The position numbers and the translations under genes are program-made. A DNA stretch of 59,580 bases, from the NCBI GenBank assembly GCA_902386135.1, contig CABMIB010000095.1, forward strand, positions 1 to 59,580, given 5' to 3'. Of the stretch, positions 43,336 through 49,872 are shown piece by piece. This DNA comes from an uncultured archaeon (lineage in GTDB: Archaea; Halobacteriota; Methanosarcinia; Methanosarcinales; Methanoperedenaceae). Positions within the stretch are counted from its first letter, which is position 1, and each line of letters begins with the position of its first letter. Below the pieces are notes generated by a model, which was not told where the DNA came from, did not search any database, and saw nothing but the letters and a program-made list of their open reading frames with translations.

Positions 43336-43560
43336 TCAATTCCTCAGTCGGGCAGATTTATTCTTTTTAGGAACCTTCGATATGATCCTTTTTTCCGGGA
43401 TTCTATACGCCCTTCTGTTATAACCGTTTATGTACAATATGTTCTCCCGGAAGCTCTTTTCGATAAAGAGAACGTCTCCTTCCTGTATTTCACCTAATTT
43501 GAGCCTGAATTTTACAGTGTCTCCTGTGAAATATTTCATCGAACCTGCTCTTTTATACAT
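43336..43560 (-). CDS. SH3-like small protein (cassette copy 3)
   Basis: 74 residues (67 from ATG 43539). MKYFTGDTVKFRLKLGEIQEG, VLFIEKS and YRIPEKRIISKVPKKNKSAR match copies 1 and 2. It overlaps the end of the 76-residue gene upstream by eight bases. Its downstream zinc-ribbon partner is cut off after about 12 codons by the 75-bp repeat. Confidence 0.65.
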   Translation of the reverse strand: MYKRAGSMKYFTGDTVKFRLKLGEIQEGDVLFIEKSFRENILYINGYNRRAYRIPEKRIISKVPKKNKSARLRN

Positions 43561-43783
43561 TATATGCGATATTCTTCTCCTTCATAAAATTAATCAGGTT
43601 CTCGATCCATCTTTCCATCGTTATGTTGTTCCTGGCATAAGTCAAAAGGCTTCGTTCAACCCCGCTATACCAGGGCACTCCGCTGTATTTTGCCATGAAC
43701 TCCTCTATATGTGACTTTTCTGCCGAGTTCTCGAAAACGCGGGCTAATATCTGCAATGTGTGTTTTAAAGTCTCGCTTTTCAT
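43553..43783 (-). CDS. Hypothetical protein, 76 residues
   Basis: Helical, no recognised domain: SETLKHTLQILARVFENSAE, PWYSGVERSLLTYARNNITM, WIENLINFMKEKN. Start overlaps the stop of the gene upstream (ATGA) and its own end overlaps the next start, so it belongs to a coupled operon of tiny genes (44135 to 43336). Confidence 0.6.
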   Translation of the reverse strand: MKSETLKHTLQILARVFENSAEKSHIEEFMAKYSGVPWYSGVERSLLTYARNNITMERWIENLINFMKEKNIAYNV

Positions 43784-44013
43784 ATCAACCTGAGCACTAT
43801 TACCGGTTCTTTCTCGTGGAGCACTTCAACCTTCAGTATCCTTATAGCATGGTGCCAGGTCGATTCTCCGGGATAGCCGTGAAATACCTGTACCGAAACT
43901 TCCGAGACCTCGATATTGCTTTTATCCTCCGACTGGATATTTTCTGCTGCCATTACCGCACCGCTGTTGTAGAGAAGCAGTGCAACCAGGATTAGTATTG
44001 GTATAGTTTTCAT
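43780..44013 (-). CDS. Small secreted protein, 77 residues
   Basis: Signal peptide KTIPILILVALLLYNSGAVMA, cleavage near MAA-EN. The mature part has FHGYPGESTWHHAIRILKVEV and is unclassified. ATG 44013 overlaps the stop of the zinc-ribbon gene upstream (ATGA). Confidence 0.62.
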   Translation of the reverse strand: MKTIPILILVALLLYNSGAVMAAENIQSEDKSNIEVSEVSVQVFHGYPGESTWHHAIRILKVEVLHEKEPVIVLRLI

Positions 44014-44135
44014 GATATTATTACCTTAGGTTTTTTATTTATGAACATAATTATTATTCCGCATTCACACAGCCATTTCTTATTTTCCTTAATACCTTTC
44101 GATTTAAAAATGGGTTTCCCACAAACGCATTTCAT
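44010..44135 (-). CDS. 41-residue zinc-ribbon protein
   Basis: MKCVCGKPIFKSKG then WLCECGIIIMFINKK: two CxCG knuckles about 20 residues apart, a minimal zinc ribbon. Its TGA overlaps the ATG of the secreted-protein gene. First clear gene of a four-gene chain with overlapping starts and stops. No strong ribosome binding site visible. Confidence 0.6.
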   Translation of the reverse strand: MKCVCGKPIFKSKGIKENKKWLCECGIIIMFINKKPKVIIS

Positions 44136-44169
44136 AGTTCAATAAGAATTATTTTTTCTCTGCGGCTTT

Positions 44170-44289
44170 TCAAATTTTTTTTATTATTGACTCCGGTTTA
44201 TTCCCAGGCTGTCCGGATTGTTTTAATTCAGGTTCTGATTCTTTTGCTCCTCCCGTAAGATTCATTCTCCTTTGATAATCGATGCACAT
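44170..44289 (-). CDS. Possible 39-residue basic micro-protein
   Basis: ATG 44289 (MCIDYQRRMNLTGG) or in-frame ATG 44265 with AAGGAGA only three bases away. Polar, Lys/Glu/Pro-rich, no domain. Position between a terminator hairpin and the small operon is consistent with a first gene, but evidence is thin. Confidence 0.3.
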   Translation of the reverse strand: MCIDYQRRMNLTGGAKESEPELKQSGQPGNKPESIIKKI

Positions 44290-44310
44290 GATCAGCCTAA
44301 AAAAGAAATT

Positions 44311-44342
44311 ATGAGGGGAAAAGTCTGAAAGGCCCCTCATTG
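44311..44342 (-). terminator. Terminator-like hairpin after the PstS-pilin gene
   Basis: ATGAGGGG and CCCCTCAT form a perfect 8-bp stem with a 14-base loop, 23 bases past the stop codon of the 44365-45492 gene. On the minus strand a T-rich run (AATTTCTTTTTTAGG) follows. Probable 3' end of the PstS-pilin mRNA. Confidence 0.65.
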
Positions 44343-44364
44343 CTTTGTTTTAATTTGTTTTAAT

Positions 44365-45492
44365 TTACGGGCTGAAGTATCCTGCCTTCTGTACTGCGTT
44401 CTGGCCGTCAGAACCGAGCATGTACTGGAGGAATGCCTGGATTGCGCCTGTGGGTGTGCCCTGGGTGTAGTAGTAGAGGTCTCTGGAGAGGCCGTTGGCA
44501 CTGGCGCTTGCTGCCTGGCTTGCCTTGTCGTATGGGCCGCCTACATTCTTGCTGCCTGAACTGGCTGCAGTTCCTTCCTGGGTTGTGGCAATTACATTGG
44601 CATTGGCGTTCTGTCCAGTTGAAGTGAATCCAACATCAATAAGTCCGAAGCATGCCTGTGTTGCAGTGCATGCCCCCATGGCTGCCTGAATTTGTTCATT
44701 GCTAGGTTCGCCAATGAATGTTACACCCGCTCCTGTCGGGGGAGAGAAGACTGAATTGACGTAGTTCGGGTTGTTCAGCCATTTCATGAATGTGTCTTGG
44801 GTTCCTGATGAGTCAGAGCGATAATAGATTGTCTGTGGGGTATTATAGAGTGGTATTGCAGTTCCGCTCAGATATAATGCTTTAAGGTCGCTGTACATTA
44901 TTGACCCATTAGTAAGAGCTGTTGGTAGTGTAGTGGCAACATTACCGATATCTATAGGTTTAGCATTGACGCCGGTTCCAAAGGTTGCATTGTTACCATT
45001 GTAAGCCAGGACGACCATGCTTGTTCCTATCTTGGTCTCCCATACTTTAGCGCTCTTTCCACCGAGCTGGATAACTGCATCTGCTCTTCCTGGAAGTGTT
45101 ACGCCGTTCTGTACTTCTGTTCCAACATGCCACTGCTCAGAGCTTGCGCCTATATCAGTGATGGGTGATGCTGTTGTCCATGCAGTGTACCTGCCGAGTC
45201 CAGAGCCACCACCATTGGATGAGACGCTATACTGTGGGTTAGATGCCATGAATGCCGGGCCTGCAATCAGATCAACAGGCAGTATTGTTGTGCTGCCGAC
45301 TATAGTGATCTGGCCCTGGACTGATGCTGTCTTGCTATCTAACATTGCCTTCGACGATCCCTGCGAGTGACTGACCAGTATGCCTATACCCGCTGCTGCT
45401 ACTGCTGCAACCACGATCAAAATCAGTGTTGCAATAGCAGGTGATACTGCTCTGGCGTCATGCAAAAACTGCTTTATATTTCCTTTATTCAT
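44365..45492 (-). CDS. PstS-type phosphate-binding protein with type IV pilin N-terminus (1)
   Basis: 375 residues. Instead of a lipobox it begins with a class III signal: basic KQFLHDARAVSPAIATLILI then a hydrophobic helix VVAAVAAAGIGILV, the archaeal pilin pattern. From about 60 on it is a PstS-like binding fold: QITIVGSTTILPVDLIA, SSNGGGSGLGRYTA, DIGASSEQWH, TSMVVLAYN, YYRSDSSGTQDTFMKWL, GLIDVGFTS and a C-terminal SDGQNAVQKAGYF typical of PstS. Predicted to be processed by prepilin peptidase and carried on a pilus-like surface structure. No own permeases nearby. Low cysteine (one CTATQAC pair). Confidence 0.88.
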   Translation of the reverse strand: MNKGNIKQFLHDARAVSPAIATLILIVVAAVAAAGIGILVSHSQGSSKAMLDSKTASVQGQITIVGSTTILPVDLIAGPAFMASNPQYSVSSNGGGSGLGRYTAWTTASPITDIGASSEQWHVGTEVQNGVTLPGRADAVIQLGGKSAKVWETKIGTSMVVLAYNGNNATFGTGVNAKPIDIGNVATTLPTALTNGSIMYSDLKALYLSGTAIPLYNTPQTIYYRSDSSGTQDTFMKWLNNPNYVNSVFSPPTGAGVTFIGEPSNEQIQAAMGACTATQACFGLIDVGFTSTGQNANANVIATTQEGTAASSGSKNVGGPYDKASQAASASANGLSRDLYYYTQGTPTGAIQAFLQYMLGSDGQNAVQKAGYFSP

Positions 45493-45659
45493 ATGTTTTT
45501 ATCCCAGAATGTCATATATTTATCCTGACATTCCACTCTCAAATAAATCTTAATTACTATTTTAAAGCAACCAAAATAAAATATATTCAACTATATGCTT
45601 CTATAGAGTTTCAATAGATTTTTTAATCGTTTATAGTTCTTGTTTTTAAAAATAAAGAG

Positions 45660-45722
45660 AATAGGAAGCCCAAAAAAGGACTAAAGGAATGTTCATTACC
45701 AAATGAAACTATGGGCTTCAAG
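45660..45722 (+). ncRNA. Possible partial relative of the 240-bp RNA repeats
   Basis: AGGAAGCCCA and TATGGGCTTCA lie about 40 bases apart and can pair over eight bases. The 3' arm ATGGGCTTCA is the same as in the three tandem units at 47.3-47.9 kb, and a CTATAGAG promoter-like motif precedes it. The first hairpin of those units is missing. Weak candidate. Confidence 0.35.
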
Positions 45723-45785
45723 TCTTACTTCTGATTTAATGAATTTAAACATTTTGTATATAGAATCTATAGACGTATTGTTATT
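45711..45785. repeat. 75-bp repeat, copy 2
   Basis: GGCTTCAAGTCTTACTTCTGA, TTTAATGAATTTAAACATTT, TGTATATAGAATCTATAGACG, TATTGTTATT. Related to 43180-43252. It overlaps the 3' arm of the possible RNA hairpin, so promoter-like CTATAG motif and hairpin arm may be duplicated together. Confidence 0.6.
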
Positions 45786-45807
45786 ATGATTCATTATTAG
45801 CTTATAG

Positions 45808-45916
45808 GGTACTGTCAAGTCTTCGGTTGTTAAAAGGAAAGTGCTACTTTAAGAAAGGCAACTGCCTATGATTTACTTAATATTATAATATTAACAACCG
45901 ATAACTTGACAGAACC
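45808..45916. mobile_element. Miniature inverted-repeat element (MITE-like)
   Basis: 26-base terminal inverted repeats GGTACTGTCAAGTCTTCGG... and ...CCGATAACTTGACAGAACC with three mismatches flank only about 57 bases. The ends resemble the terminal repeats of small IS elements (GGTTCTGTCAAG). No coding capacity. Confidence 0.72.
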
Positions 45917-45993
45917 TTAAACCTCTTGCGCCGATCAGGATATGATAAAGTATATATTTCTAAACGCTTTACATAGTAAGTGGTGTAAGACAC

Positions 45994-46317
45994 ATGGAAG
46001 ATATAGAAACTGAAGATATAGAAACCGCAATAATGAGCACAAAAGGACAGGTTATCATACCGGCAAGACTGAGAAAAAAGTATGGGCTTAAAAAAGGCAA
46101 AAAGATTGTGTTTATTGAGGAACCAGGATATATCAAGGTAATGCCCCCCACAGACCTGAGGTCACTCTGTGGCTCGTGGCCCGATCTTGACGTGGATACT
46201 TTGACAAAGGAAATAATAGAAGATAGAGAGCGTGATGCAGAGATAGAAAGAGAAAGAGAGAGGCAAATAGAGGGGCAAATAGAAAAGGCGGCTAAGAAGA
46301 ACTTGAAGAAGAAGTGA
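45994..46317 (+). CDS. AbrB/MazE-type antitoxin
   Basis: 107 residues. After an acidic lead (EDIETEDIETAIM), a swapped-hairpin AbrB domain STKGQVIIPARLRKKYGLKKG with IVFIEEPGYIKVMP. The tail is an unusually charged helix EREREREQ-like run (about 75-107). An ATG at 46036 (MSTKGQVI) would be the classic AbrB start. Three bases ahead of the PIN gene: a toxin-antitoxin pair. Confidence 0.85.
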   Translation: MEDIETEDIETAIMSTKGQVIIPARLRKKYGLKKGKKIVFIEEPGYIKVMPPTDLRSLCGSWPDLDVDTLTKEIIEDRERDAEIERERERQIEGQIEKAAKKNLKKK

Positions 46318-46321
46318 TTTG

Positions 46322-46744
46322 ATGAACCGGATTTTAATAGATACCATGCACCTGGGGGGACTTTTAAAAGACGATACTTATCATGATTTAGCCGGTGCAA
46401 TAAGTGACGGTGATATTGAGGCGATATGCTCGGTTATCTCCCTTTTAGAATTAACCAAAAGACTGGGTATGAGGGATGAAGAACGAATGCGTAAAATCAG
46501 GCAAGAACTATTATCTTCCAGATTGATTTTTGTAAATGTAACCCGTACAATTGCAATTCAAGCCGGTGAGTTGCGCCTGAGATATGATATCCCCACAGCA
46601 GATTCGCTGATCGCTGCGACCGGCATAGCTGGAAATACATCAAATATCCTGACGGACGATACCCGTCATTTCGGGCCCATTAAAAATCTGATGAAAATAA
46701 AAAACCTTAAACAGGTTTTAGAAATGATAAAGTATGGAAGATAA
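46322..46744 (+). CDS. PIN domain toxin (VapC-like)
   Basis: 140 residues from ATG 46322 (TTG 46319 possible). PIN acidic residues: RILIDTMHLGGLL, VISLLELTKRLG, PTADSLIAATGIA and ILTDDTRHFG. Partner of the AbrB antitoxin just upstream. Its 3' end overlaps by 11 bases a truncated HAD gene. Confidence 0.87.
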   Translation: MNRILIDTMHLGGLLKDDTYHDLAGAISDGDIEAICSVISLLELTKRLGMRDEERMRKIRQELLSSRLIFVNVTRTIAIQAGELRLRYDIPTADSLIAATGIAGNTSNILTDDTRHFGPIKNLMKIKNLKQVLEMIKYGR

Positions 46745-46835
46745 AACAATAGCCATAGACTTTGATGGAGTCCTCCTGGCACAGAGCTTTGTAAGTATTA
46801 AATCACTTCTTTTTGGCAAAAGAAGGATAATCTAA
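46734..46835 (+). pseudogene. Truncated HAD-family phosphatase start
   Basis: ATG 46734 opens 33 codons, EDKTIAIDFDGVLLAQSF, the nucleophile motif DxDGV of HAD hydrolases, and then runs into unrelated sequence and a stop. The remaining about 150 residues of a HAD enzyme are absent, replaced by the repeat region. Confidence 0.6.
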
Positions 46836-47250
46836 CCTTCTTTTAAACTTTTAACTGTTAAAACGATGTATTTTTTAAGAGGGTGGCATTTTTCCAAAAA
46901 AAGCCGATCTCGTTTTTTTCAAAAAAGCACTGGATACCATATGGAATTTTCTGCAATGGAAAGACTTAGAGTCTATCCGAAAAGTTAAAACTACAGAGAG
47001 ATACAGATATTTTTAAACACATCTCTGTGTTCTCTGTGCCTCAGTGGCAAGTTTTTTGTAAGCCACCGAGACGCAGAGGCACAGAGACTCTCTCAATGAG
47101 CCTCAGTGGCAAATTCTATCCTCAAAAATTTTTGGTCGGTGATGCCGACCGGCATGCCCATCGTATAATCGTCTGTCTTCAAATCGAAGTTTGGCGGACA
47201 CGGATTTATAGCATCACCAGAGCATACCAATATTATAAACTATTTTAGTA
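46836..47250. repeat. Repeat-rich spacer with CACAGAG palindromes
   Basis: No gene. 46985-47110 holds CTACAGAGAGATACAGATAT, ACATCTCTGTGTTCTCTGTG, CCTCAGTGGCAAG and a second, partly inverted block GAGACGCAGAGGCACAGAGA...GCCTCAGTGGCAAA. 47131-47155 has GGTCGGTGATGCCGACC, a short perfect hairpin. Relatives at 5668 and 39900. Confidence 0.6.
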
Positions 47251-47257
47251 TAATCCT

Positions 47258-47412
47258 CATAAACTATATAGAGTCCTATAGTCTATTTTTATTCTCCGGA
47301 ACATGAAAACGGTGCCCCGTAATAGGAGTTTTGGCCGGATCGAGGGCACCGTCTCATGGTTAATGAAGCCCGGCACAAGACAAAAAACTCAAGATATATT
47401 ATGGGCTTCATA
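47258..47412 (+). ncRNA. Structured RNA repeat unit 1
   Basis: First of three units with an exact 240-base period. Promoter-like CATAAACTATATAGAGTCCT and CTATTTTTATTC (47258-47294) is followed at TATA-to-start distance by stem 1 ACGGTGCCC/GGGCACCGT (47309-47317 with 47344-47352) and stem 2 ATGAAGCCC/GGGCTTCAT (47363-47371 with 47403-47411). No reading frame is conserved among the units. Predicted to be a small RNA of about 110 bases. Confidence 0.7.
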
Positions 47413-47497
47413 TTCTTTCTCCGGATTGTGGTTTGGCAGCCTGTTGCACCGAGCCGCCAGGCCACTGTAATTCCAGAAACTATTTCAGGATAATCAT

Positions 47498-47654
47498 CAT
47501 AGACTATATAGAATCATATAATCTATATTTATTCTTCAGAACATGAAAACGGTGCCTCGTACTGGAGATTCGTGGGGGGGAATTGAGGCACCGTTTCATG
47601 GTCGATGAAGCCCTGCACTGAAGGAAAAAAGCAAGATGTGTTATGGGCTTCATA
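47498..47654 (+). ncRNA. Structured RNA repeat unit 2
   Basis: Promoter CATAGACTATATAGAATCAT and CTATATTTATTC, then stem 1 ACGGTGCCTC/GAGGCACCGT (47549-47558 with 47585-47594): relative to unit 1 the C-G pair at the base of the loop became T-A, a compensatory pair change. Stem 2 ATGAAGCCC/GGGCTTCAT is at 47605-47613 with 47645-47653. The loop of stem 1 contains a G7 run. Confidence 0.72.
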
Positions 47655-47737
47655 TTCTTCTCGGCTTGTGGTTTGGCGGCGCATTGCAAAGAGCCACCAG
47701 TTTATTCTAATTTCCGAAACTATTTCAGGGTAACCCT

Positions 47738-47877
47738 CATAGACTATATAGAATAATATACTCTATTTTTACCTTCAGGAATATGAGGTCCCAGGCTTTC
47801 CGCCCAGGTAATCAGCAGAAAGCCTGGTATGAAGCTCTGTACATGGAAAAAAGTATGGAGACATTATGGGCTTCATG
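47738..47877 (+). ncRNA. Structured RNA repeat unit 3
   Basis: Promoter CATAGACTATATAGAATAAT and CTATTTTTACC, then a stem at the same place but with a wholly different sequence, CCAGGCTTTC/GAAAGCCTGG (47791-47800 with 47818-47827). Stem 2 is ATGAAGCTC/GGGCTTCAT (47829-47837 with 47868-47876), keeping pairing through one G-T wobble. Conservation of shape rather than sequence supports an RNA. Confidence 0.72.
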
Positions 47878-47970
47878 AATCATTGAACATCTTCCTAGAC
47901 AATAAAACCTGCTCAAATAGAGAATATAGAGCTATATAGATGGAGAAAAGTAATCCTGGGAAGATTCGGC

Positions 47971-48159
47971 TCATCGGATGAGCGGATTAAACAGTCCTTT
48001 TTTAAGGGCAAGGAATATTACGCCGAGCGTGCCGATCACAGGAAATACTCCATACACCACAGCCGTGATGCGTGCTGAAGGAGAATACCACGATACTGAA
48101 GCGGCGCTGTACAGTGAGAGGATAAAAAGCAGAATTAAGCCCACTGTTTCGTTTCGCAT
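47971..48159 (-). CDS. Small two-span membrane protein
   Basis: 62 residues from ATG 48159: RNETVGLILLFILSLYSAASV and a second helix VYGVFPVIGTLGVIFLALKKG. A TTG at 48180 could add seven residues. A CTATAG/TATATAG promoter region lies upstream (48195-48250). Unknown function. Confidence 0.6.
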   Translation of the reverse strand: MRNETVGLILLFILSLYSAASVSWYSPSARITAVVYGVFPVIGTLGVIFLALKKGLFNPLIR

Positions 48160-48253
48160 GCGCAATTTTAGTTGTATCAAACTATAAAGCTTTTCACTAT
48201 AGAAACAATAGGAGTATATAGCTGGTTTTAGTAATTATATATAATCAAGATCT

Positions 48254-48688
48254 TCAACTTACATTTCTTTTTTGCAAAATAGACCATCCTGACAGGAATA
48301 TGGCCATCATGATTGTTACTGCTGAAATTGCAAGGATGGTGTTGGAGTACGCTTCGCTCTTGAAATACCAGGATAAACCTCCGAAAGTATGTGCCAGCGA
48401 TATCAGGACAAGAATGGCGGATGCAGAATAGAAGAGCTTTTCGTCCTGGGAAAGCAGTTTCAGGGCGAGATAGGAGCCGGAGAAGTAAAACAATACGGTA
48501 AACAAAAAGTAAGGGATCAATAAGTCGTTACTGACCGCATATACCAGCAGCGGGCTGAATTCATTCTGGACCAGGTTTTCCTTCGAACCTGCAAGCCAGA
48601 TGGTAAAGGAGTAATCTATGATTGCCGAGACCGCGAAAAAGAAAGGTAGAGCTATCAGCAGCTTACCAATCGTATCATTTTTCGACAT
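48254..48688 (-). CDS. Hypothetical four-span membrane protein
   Basis: 144 residues, about four membrane helices; polar start SKNDTIGKLLIALPFFFAVS, end SILQKRNVS. No family recognised. Start ATG 48688 lies about 20-25 bases downstream of TATAATATATAAAATT read on this strand, so probably leaderless. Confidence 0.7.
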   Translation of the reverse strand: MSKNDTIGKLLIALPFFFAVSAIIDYSFTIWLAGSKENLVQNEFSPLLVYAVSNDLLIPYFLFTVLFYFSGSYLALKLLSQDEKLFYSASAILVLISLAHTFGGLSWYFKSEAYSNTILAISAVTIMMAIFLSGWSILQKRNVS

Positions 48689-48723
48689 AATGATAGGTTA
48701 AGCTTGTATAATATATAAAATTA

Positions 48724-48750
48724 AGCATCATTATCATAATGTTAATGATG
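48724..48750. promoter_or_regulatory. Inverted repeat CATCATTA/TAATGATG
   Basis: 8-bp arms separated by TCATAATGT (11 with flanks), just upstream of the TATA box of the 48688 gene. Suitable as an operator for a dimeric regulator. Confidence 0.4.
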
Positions 48751-48841
48751 TTCGGGCGAATAACGCAAAGCTGAGCTGGCTTCATTATTTTGTTCGTATC
48801 CATCCCCACCTGCACCCCTCCATTTCGTGTAGAATATCTGT

Positions 48842-49813
48842 TTAGCTAAACTCCCTCATATAGCTTATGTATCCGTTCTTCTCTATAATATCCTGTCCTT
48901 CAGACGACCTTGCCCACTTTATGAAGGAATCCTCAAGTGAGGGATTACCTCTGGTTACAAAGTAGAGCGGGTGGGCAAGCACTAACGGATAATAGGAGTT
49001 ATTCACGTCACTGCTGATAGCCGCCTGCGTGAAATTGGAGTAGCTATATGGACTTGTGTATATCATTGCCATGTTTTCATTATTAACTAGACCCGCTGTA
49101 TACACATTTTGTCCAAGCTTGTCTGGAGAATCAACATAACTGAATTCTGTAAATCCTATAGAGTCTTGATGGTTTTTCACAGCATCAAGCATTCCGGCGC
49201 TGCCTGTAACCGCAGTAATCGTTGAGCTAATTGAAGGATTCCCAAGATACTTCATAAATGCCTGTTGCGTGCCTGAAGAACCTGTCATTTGATATGCCTT
49301 GCAATTTGGATTTGAGCCGTTGTAATACCCTACGAGGTCATTTTTATTGAAGTTGCTAACAGGGCAGGTCGTAACGTGATTGACTATTACCACAATCCCT
49401 GAAGTACCGAGCTTTTGAACTACCAGGTCCGGGTATTTCCCCATCTCATCAGGAGAAGGCATCCTATCCGAGACTCCTATGTCTGCTATCCCGGTACCAA
49501 CCTCGCCGATGGAGACATTCGAGGTCACATCCATTGTTTCGCTTTCCTGTAACCGGAGAAACACGCCGAGACTCTTATTATTATAAGCTTCCACAAGAGG
49601 CTCCACGGCAGGCATGGCGAGGTCTGAGCTTATAATATTTATCTTCATGGATGTACGATCTGCACTGGTACTCTTGCCTGCCACTTTGTCGGTCTGGGAG
49701 TTCATATCCTGCATCATCTTAGAGAGAAACGCCGCACTTCCCGCCACCACCATAATAAGCATCAGTGAAGCTACCACAGTGGATACAGCGTTTGTGTCTT
49801 TAATAATCTTCAT
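48842..49813 (-). CDS. PstS-type phosphate-binding protein with type IV pilin N-terminus (2)
   Basis: 323 residues. Class III signal: KIIKDTNAVSTVVASLMLIM then VVAGSAAFL. The binding fold follows from about 55: MKINIISSDLAMPAVEPLVE, EVGTGIADIGVSDR, SGIVVIVNHVTT, YQMTGSSGTQQAFMKYLGNP, GFTEFSYVDS, YYPLVLAHPLYFVTRG and GQDIIEKNGYISYM. It is diverged from the 44365 protein but has the same order of parts. Promoter just upstream with CTATAATCTATATAGATAAG and a TATA box. It should be processed by the prepilin peptidase and displayed on the cell surface. Confidence 0.86.
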   Translation of the reverse strand: MKIIKDTNAVSTVVASLMLIMVVAGSAAFLSKMMQDMNSQTDKVAGKSTSADRTSMKINIISSDLAMPAVEPLVEAYNNKSLGVFLRLQESETMDVTSNVSIGEVGTGIADIGVSDRMPSPDEMGKYPDLVVQKLGTSGIVVIVNHVTTCPVSNFNKNDLVGYYNGSNPNCKAYQMTGSSGTQQAFMKYLGNPSISSTITAVTGSAGMLDAVKNHQDSIGFTEFSYVDSPDKLGQNVYTAGLVNNENMAMIYTSPYSYSNFTQAAISSDVNNSYYPLVLAHPLYFVTRGNPSLEDSFIKWARSSEGQDIIEKNGYISYMREFS

Positions 49814-49837
49814 ATGCTTTCTGTGTATTTTTTCCTT

Positions 49838-49870
49838 TGATATAACTTATCTATATAGATTATAGAGTTC
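49838..49870 (-). promoter_or_regulatory. Promoter with CTATAATCTATATAG core
   Basis: On the coding strand GAACTCTATAATCTATATAG followed by ATAAGTTATATCAAAGG, 25-57 bases ahead of PstS-pilin 2. Same core and TATA spacing as the phosphate-type elements, but without the TACTGATTTT part. Confidence 0.62.
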
Positions 49871-49872
49871 TC

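Larger units (their letters stand above)
45493..45993. other. 500-base intergenic region with repeats and a MITE
   Basis: Contains, in order: AT-rich promoter sequence of the PstS-pilin gene (TATA-like stretch CATATATTTATCC), a CTATATGCTTCTATAGAG motif (45590-45610), a GAAGCCCA/TGGGCTTC hairpin pair (45664-45720) like the RNA repeats at 47.3 kb, the second copy of the 75-bp repeat (45711-45785) and the MITE at 45808-45916. No reading frame supported. Confidence 0.6.

Noticed and set aside
45969-46400. 143-codon minus-strand frame over the AbrB antitoxin
   Set aside because: Shadow of the clear AbrB-PIN pair on the plus strand.
47504-47689. 61-codon minus-strand frame in RNA unit 2
   Set aside because: Frame is not kept in units 1 and 3, and hairpin arms account for the sequence.
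47258-47880. CRISPR array
   Set aside because: Three units of 240 bases with internal hairpins and no short repeat/spacer pattern; no cas genes.
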